Source: Streptomyces sp. Mut1 (GTDB taxonomy: Bacteria; Actinomycetota; Actinomycetes; Streptomycetales; Streptomycetaceae). From it: 64,000 nt of DNA. The notes under the pieces were generated by a model that saw only the letters and a list, made by a program, of their open reading frames with translations, was not told the origin of the DNA and made no database searches. Numbering within the stretch: position 1 is the first letter of the stretch; each line of letters starts with the position of its first letter. The stretch lies in NCBI RefSeq assembly GCF_030719295.1, contig NZ_CP120997.1, positions 4,475,501 through 4,539,500 on the forward strand, given 5' to 3'. Position numbers and translations under genes: made by a program. Below are positions 59,971 through 64,000 of the stretch, piece by piece.

Positions 59971-61623
59971 TCAGCCCTTGCTGACCGCCCCCAGGATCTC
60001 CGGCAGCCGCTCGGCCATGCGCGGGGCCGCCAGCCGCAGCCCGCCCCAGGCGATCAGTGCCCCGTACACGGCCCCCACCGGCACCACGAGCCACAGCAGG
60101 TCCTCGGAGCCCGAGACGTGCAGGCCGATCGTCAGGGCGATCACCGGGGCGCTCAGCAGCGCCGCCGACACCATGCCGCCGAGGATCGAGATCCAGGCCA
60201 GCCCGGCCTGCCCCGGCGCCACGTTCTTGAACGCGCCCTCCTGCGGGACCGAGTACGGGTAGTTCACCGAGGCCACCGCTCCCGTCGCCAGCATCGCGCC
60301 CAGCAGCGCGAGCGACAGGCCCATGACCCCCGGCAGCCGCACCCAGTCCTTCAGCAGCGCCGACGTCACCACCGACACGAGCACCGTGTACGGCAGGGTG
60401 ATCAGCAGCAGCGCGAGCGCCCGCGCCCGCAGTTCGAGGTACGCGTCCCGGGGGGACGAAATCGTCAGGGCCACCATCCAGAACGCGGAGGTGTCCTGTC
60501 CGAACTGGTTGTACATCTGGATGCCGAGCATCCCGGCGCAGAAGCACGCGAAGTACACCGAGCCCGTGCCCTGCACCGCGTTGAGCACCGGCACGATCAG
60601 CCCGACGGCCAGCGCGGTCACCCACGCGGCCTTGGTCTTCGGGTCCCGTGCCACGTACCGCAGGGTCCGCTGCATCACCGTGCCGGTGCGCCCCTCGGGG
60701 AACAGCGCCCACAGGCCTTCGCCGCCCCGGCCGGACTTCTTGCGCTCCGGGTCGGCGGCGGCGACCGTCGAGCCGTCCGGCGCGGTCATCAGCTTCGTCA
60801 GGGTGCGCTGCCACAGCCACAGCAGCAGGACGAGCGCGGCGACGGTGAGCAGCAACTGCACGACGGCCCGCCCGTACGCCCCCTGGGATGCGGAGTGCAC
60901 GGATCCGATCGCCGACGCGGGCGGCAGCCAGCGCACCACGTCCGCCGTCGGGTCGAGCGAGGAGAGGCCGCCCGCCCGGCCGAGGCGTTGCACGCCGAAG
61001 TTCACGACCTGGATGCCCACCGCGATGACCAGCCCGCTGAGCACCGCCAGGTCGCGGCCCTTGCGGGAGGTGAGGAGGCGGGAGTTGGCGGTGGTGACAC
61101 AGCGGGCCAGGGCCACGCAGACGAGCAGGGCCAGCGGGGTGGCCAGGACGGCGAAGACCACCGCGCCCGCCCCGTGGGCCACGGCGGCCACCGAGCCGGC
61201 CGCCAGGCACACCGTGAACAGCGGCCCGATGCCGATCAGCGAGGACACCAGCAGCGCGACGATCAGCGGCCGGGGCCGCAGCGGCAGCATGACGAGCCGG
61301 GTCGGGTCCAGGGTCTCGTCACCGGCGCCGAGGAACAGCGGCATCACGGCCCAGCCGAGCGCCAGGATCGCGATGAGCAGCACGGTCACGGAGCTCGCGT
61401 GGGCGTTGCCGCGCAGCAGGACGAGCCCGAGCACCTGGCCCAGCGCGATCAGCACGGCACCGACGACCGAGGCGATGTAGGCGGCCCGGCGCCCGGCGGA
61501 CTGGCGCAGCCCGTTGCGCAGGAGGGTCAGCTTGAGCCGGGCGAAGACGGGGACCAGTCCCGTACCGCGGTCCGTGGCGCGCGGACGGGGGCCGGTGCCG
61601 GCCGGGGCGTCGAGCACGCTCAT
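59971..61623 (-). CDS. ABC-2-type exporter permease
   Basis: A 550-residue integral membrane protein with about 12 hydrophobic segments (for example AAYIASVVGAVLIALGQVLG and ALALLLITLPYTVLVSVVTS) and no ATPase motifs. ATG 61623 overlaps the stop of the preceding ATPase (ATGA). Together they form an exporter of unknown substrate. Confidence 0.85.
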   Translation of the reverse strand: MSVLDAPAGTGPRPRATDRGTGLVPVFARLKLTLLRNGLRQSAGRRAAYIASVVGAVLIALGQVLGLVLLRGNAHASSVTVLLIAILALGWAVMPLFLGAGDETLDPTRLVMLPLRPRPLIVALLVSSLIGIGPLFTVCLAAGSVAAVAHGAGAVVFAVLATPLALLVCVALARCVTTANSRLLTSRKGRDLAVLSGLVIAVGIQVVNFGVQRLGRAGGLSSLDPTADVVRWLPPASAIGSVHSASQGAYGRAVVQLLLTVAALVLLLWLWQRTLTKLMTAPDGSTVAAADPERKKSGRGGEGLWALFPEGRTGTVMQRTLRYVARDPKTKAAWVTALAVGLIVPVLNAVQGTGSVYFACFCAGMLGIQMYNQFGQDTSAFWMVALTISSPRDAYLELRARALALLLITLPYTVLVSVVTSALLKDWVRLPGVMGLSLALLGAMLATGAVASVNYPYSVPQEGAFKNVAPGQAGLAWISILGGMVSAALLSAPVIALTIGLHVSGSEDLLWLVVPVGAVYGALIAWGGLRLAAPRMAERLPEILGAVSKG

Positions 61624-62450
61624 CGGGCGCCGCCCAGCCAGTCGAGGGTCTCGCCGGTGTCGCGGTCGCCGGCGCCGACCAGCTCCAGGAAGGCGTTCTG
61701 GAGGGAGGGCGCGTCGCCGCGCACCTCGGCCAGGGTGCCCCGGGCCCGGATCGTTCCGGCCGCCATGACGGCCACCCAGTCGCAGAGCGACTCGACCAGT
61801 TCCATCACATGGCTGGAGAAGACCACGGTCGCGCCGGAGCCGGTGTAGCGCTCCAGGACCTGGCGGATGGTCTGCGCGGAGACGGGGTCGACGCCCTCGA
61901 ACGGCTCGTCCAGGAAGAGGACTTCGGGGTTGTGCAGCAGCGCGGCCGCGAGCCCGATCTTCTTCCGCATGCCCGTCGAGTAGTCGATGACCAGCTTGTG
62001 CTGGGAGCCCGCCAGGTCCAGCACGTCCAGCAGCTGGGTGGCGCGGCTGTCGACCTCGTGGCCCGGGAGCCCGCGCAACCGCCCGGTGTACGCGAGGAGT
62101 TCGCGGCCGGAGAGGCGTTCGAAGAGGCGCAGGCCCTCGGGCAGGACGCCGATCCGGGACTTCACCTCGACCGGATCGCGCCAGACGTCGCGTCCGCCGA
62201 TCTCGATCCTGCCCTGGTCCGGGCGGAGCAGGCCGGTGACCATGGAGAGCGTGGTGGTCTTGCCCGCCCCGTTGGGGCCGACCAGTCCGATGAACTTGCC
62301 GGCCGGCAGCTCCAGGTCGATCCCGGCGACGGCCGTCTGTTCGCCGAATCGTTTCCACAGCCCCTCGACGCGCACCGCGGGCGGTGCCGCCCGCGGTGCG
62401 CCGGGCCCGGCGGTCCGGTCCGTTACGTCGTGTTGTGCCTGGTCTGGCAT
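61620..62450 (-). CDS. ABC exporter ATPase
   Basis: A 276-residue ATPase of the daunorubicin/CcmA-like exporter class: Walker A GPNGAGKTT near 58, Q-loop VLPEGLRLFERLS, signature YSTGMRKKI, Walker B VLFLDEPFEGVDP, H-loop SSHVME. ATG 62450 has GAAAGG seven bases upstream. Coupled to the permease by ATGA. Confidence 0.9.
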   Translation of the reverse strand: MPDQAQHDVTDRTAGPGAPRAAPPAVRVEGLWKRFGEQTAVAGIDLELPAGKFIGLVGPNGAGKTTTLSMVTGLLRPDQGRIEIGGRDVWRDPVEVKSRIGVLPEGLRLFERLSGRELLAYTGRLRGLPGHEVDSRATQLLDVLDLAGSQHKLVIDYSTGMRKKIGLAAALLHNPEVLFLDEPFEGVDPVSAQTIRQVLERYTGSGATVVFSSHVMELVESLCDWVAVMAAGTIRARGTLAEVRGDAPSLQNAFLELVGAGDRDTGETLDWLGGAR

Positions 62451-62492
62451 GTGCACGCCTTTCGAAGTCCCCGTACGTACGTGGGGGCCACC

Positions 62493-63194
62493 CTACGAAA
62501 GGCTCTCCCGGACGTCCGCCGCCGCCCGTCCGCAGGCGTAGGCCAGCGGGCTGATCAGCTCCTCCACCTCGGGCAGCCAGCGGTTGGCGGTCGTGGGCGA
62601 GCGGGCCCACTGCACCGCTCCCGCGCCGCCGACCCGGGTGGGCGGCGCCGTGACGTAGCCGCCCTCGCCGACCCCGCGCAGGCCGATCGCCGCCGCGTTC
62701 CACCCGGCCCGGCGCACCAGGTCCTCCACCTTGGCGGCGGCGCCGGGCAGGACGAAGAACTGCATGCGGCGGTCGGGGGTGCGGGTGACGGGCCCGAGCG
62801 GCAGGCTCATCCGCTCCATCCGGGCGAGCGCCAGGAACCCGGCCGACTCCGGCACGTCGACCGCGTCGAACGCCCGCCCGGCCGGCAGCAGGACGGCCGC
62901 GCCCGGGTGCCGCGTCCACATCCGGCGGGCCGCCGCGCCGCTGCCGGTGGCGCCCTTCGCCCAGTCGGCGCGGGCCGGGTGCGCGCCGGGCGCGGCACAG
63001 CCGGCCTCGCCGCACGAGCACCGCCGGGCGCCGTCGACCGTCTCCAGCCAGGTGCCGGGGCACACGTCCCAGTGCCGTTCCTCCGTGTACCGCACGGCGG
63101 CGTCGAGCAGTTGCTCGACGCGCTGCCGGGGGACCTGTGCGGTTTCCATGACTCCGATGGGCTCTTCCACGTTCAGCTCAACTACGGGCTTCAC
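62493..63194 (-). CDS. Bifunctional DNA primase/polymerase (prim-pol) domain protein
   Basis: A 233-residue protein of the actinobacterial prim-pol family: VEQLLDAAVRYTEERHWDVCPGTWL, a cysteine cluster CSCGEAGCAAPGAHPARADW (zinc-binding), then DAVDVPESAGFLALARM and LPLGPVTRTP. In Streptomyces such single-copy proteins are conserved but uncharacterised; catalytic Asp residues of replicative prim-pols are not all evident. GTG 63194 and ATG 63149 are both possible starts; the second lacks a well-spaced site. Confidence 0.7.
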   Translation of the reverse strand: MKPVVELNVEEPIGVMETAQVPRQRVEQLLDAAVRYTEERHWDVCPGTWLETVDGARRCSCGEAGCAAPGAHPARADWAKGATGSGAAARRMWTRHPGAAVLLPAGRAFDAVDVPESAGFLALARMERMSLPLGPVTRTPDRRMQFFVLPGAAAKVEDLVRRAGWNAAAIGLRGVGEGGYVTAPPTRVGGAGAVQWARSPTTANRWLPEVEELISPLAYACGRAAADVRESLS

Positions 63195-63431
63195 GAAGAG
63201 TTACGGGCGCGCCGGGCGCGGACGCGGGCGCCCGCAACCGCATGCGGGGCGCACGGATGCATGGGCGGGGGCGCGTGGGAGAAGTCCGGGCCGGGGGTGG
63301 GTAACTGCTTACGGGACATTCGGACGACCGGGTTCGCGCGGCATTTTAGGCGGTTGTCGCGGCGAATTGGGGTGAGTCGCGATGAAAGTGACCAACACGA
63401 TGAATCGGCGCATTTCTCAGGCATATGTCGG

Positions 63432-63457
63432 GCAGTGATCGCATCACCGATCACTGC
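63432..63457. promoter_or_regulatory. Perfect inverted repeat upstream of the last regulator
   Basis: GCAGTGATCG-CATCAC-CGATCACTGC has 10-bp perfect arms and ends 18 bp before the next start codon. The site overlaps the probable promoter region, so it is a good candidate for autoregulation. The rest of the 63195-63475 gap shows no gene. Confidence 0.6.
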
Positions 63458-63475
63458 GGCCTCAGGGGGACACAC

Positions 63476-64000
63476 ATGGCAGCCAGGCCTCTCGTCGCAC
63501 GCCAGCCGAACGAACGGCTCCAGGCGCTCATCCAGGAAGCCGGATGCTCCAACGCGGGCCTGGCCCGCCGCGTCAACATGGTCGGGACCGAGCGCGGTCT
63601 CGACCTCCGCTACGACAAGACCTCCGTGGCCCGCTGGCTGCGCGGCCAGCAGCCGCGCGGCCGGGCGCCGGGCATCATCGCCGAGGCGCTGGGCCGCAAG
63701 CTGGGCCGTACGGTCACGATCGACGAGATCGGCATGGCCAACGGGAAGAACCTGGCCTCGGGCGTCGGCCTCCAGTTCGCCCCGACGGTCATCGGGGCCA
63801 TCGAGCAGGTCTGCGAGCTGTGGCGCAGCGACGTCGGCCGCCGCGACTTCCTGTCCGGCTCGACGGTCGCCTCGTCCGCGCTGGTGGAGCCCAGCCGCGA
63901 CTGGCTGATCACGGGCGCGGACCCACAGGTCGCGCGGGCGTCAGGGTCCCGGGTCGGGATGTCGGACGTGGAGGCGGTACGGGCGACGACGTCCGCGCTG
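63476..64000 (+). CDS. XRE-like regulator, conserved Streptomyces family (3' end outside window)
   Basis: The first 175 residues are visible. The N-terminal helix-turn-helix-like region is ARRVNMVGTERGLDLRYDKTSVARWLRGQQPRGRAPGIIAEALG, followed by LGRTVTIDEIGMANGKNLASGVGLQF and DVGRRDFLSGSTVAS, the layout of the NsdA-like regulators with C-terminal tetratricopeptide repeats. The rest lies beyond the window. CAGGGGGA precedes ATG 63476 and an inverted repeat lies just upstream. Confidence 0.85.
   Translation, partial: MAARPLVARQPNERLQALIQEAGCSNAGLARRVNMVGTERGLDLRYDKTSVARWLRGQQPRGRAPGIIAEALGRKLGRTVTIDEIGMANGKNLASGVGLQFAPTVIGAIEQVCELWRSDVGRRDFLSGSTVASSALVEPSRDWLITGADPQVARASGSRVGMSDVEAVRATTSAL

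Overview
The window is high-GC actinobacterial DNA and almost certainly Streptomyces. The evidence is strong G/C bias at third codon positions, frequent GTG starts with GGAG-type ribosome sites, four-base ATGA/GTGA gene overlaps, a complete conservon (cvnABCD plus two P450s), rare TTA codons in three genes, and typical families (XRE-DUF5753/DUF397, DtxR/DmdR, peptidase inhibitor I36, Uma2). From memory, the core gene order (serC, acyl-CoA carboxylase/4CL-like operon, citrate synthase, pdxH, SIS protein, DtxR-type regulator) resembles the S. coelicolor region around SCO4366-SCO4441. I could not check this here.

Layout. 1-2.7 kb: the 3'-truncated ATPase of a sulfonate/nitrate/taurine-type importer, diverging from a nucleoside phosphorylase and an IclR regulator, with an IclR-like palindrome between them. 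2.9-7.6 kb: housekeeping and small genes, including serC. 7.7-13.1 kb: a translationally coupled six-gene conservon whose first P450 lacks the normal K-helix and I-helix residues. 13.4-19.6 kb: a fused flavin/Fe-S oxidoreductase, EamA exporter, DinB protein, a TGA-interrupted pseudogene and a hydrolase. 19.7-28.9 kb: a six-gene acyl-CoA operon (DinB-like protein, AtuA-like protein, acyl-CoA carboxylase beta and alpha, acyl-CoA dehydrogenase, 4-coumarate:CoA-ligase-like enzyme). 29-39 kb: an accessory stretch with a stand-alone lspA, a graspetide-type RiPP cluster (tgmA/B/C with nearby regulators), a frameshifted DUF397 gene, gene relics, a serine hydrolase and methyltransferases. 40.1-41.5 kb: an enoyl-CoA hydratase/TetR pair whose promoter carries the same palindromic operator as the operon at 19.8 kb, so the two loci are probably one regulon. 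41.5-45.7 kb: lipoprotein, GNAT, stand-alone type II thioesterase, citrate synthase, pdxH.

The most interesting region is 45.7-55.4 kb. It looks like a RiPP gene cluster: an MNIO/DUF692 oxygenase with a large extra C-terminal domain and a metallo-beta-lactamase-fold protein on one strand; and, divergently, a 37-residue acidic peptide ending in NSRCQ, a SagB-dehydrogenase/YcaO fusion, an MFS exporter and an ABC-F ribosome-protection-type protein containing a TTA codon. A LuxR-type regulator with a TTG start sits at the end, behind a ~345-nt structured leader with a 12-codon ORF. The combination suggests an azole-bearing, possibly ribosome-targeting peptide. I do not recognise it as a named family.

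55.4-64 kb: PAS/GAF protein, SIS protein, DtxR-type metal regulator, an intergenic region rich in hairpins, an alpha/beta hydrolase with a TTA codon, a two-gene ABC exporter, a prim-pol domain protein, and the start of a conserved XRE-like regulator preceded by a perfect inverted repeat. I saw no tRNA, rRNA, CRISPR array or complete insertion sequence.
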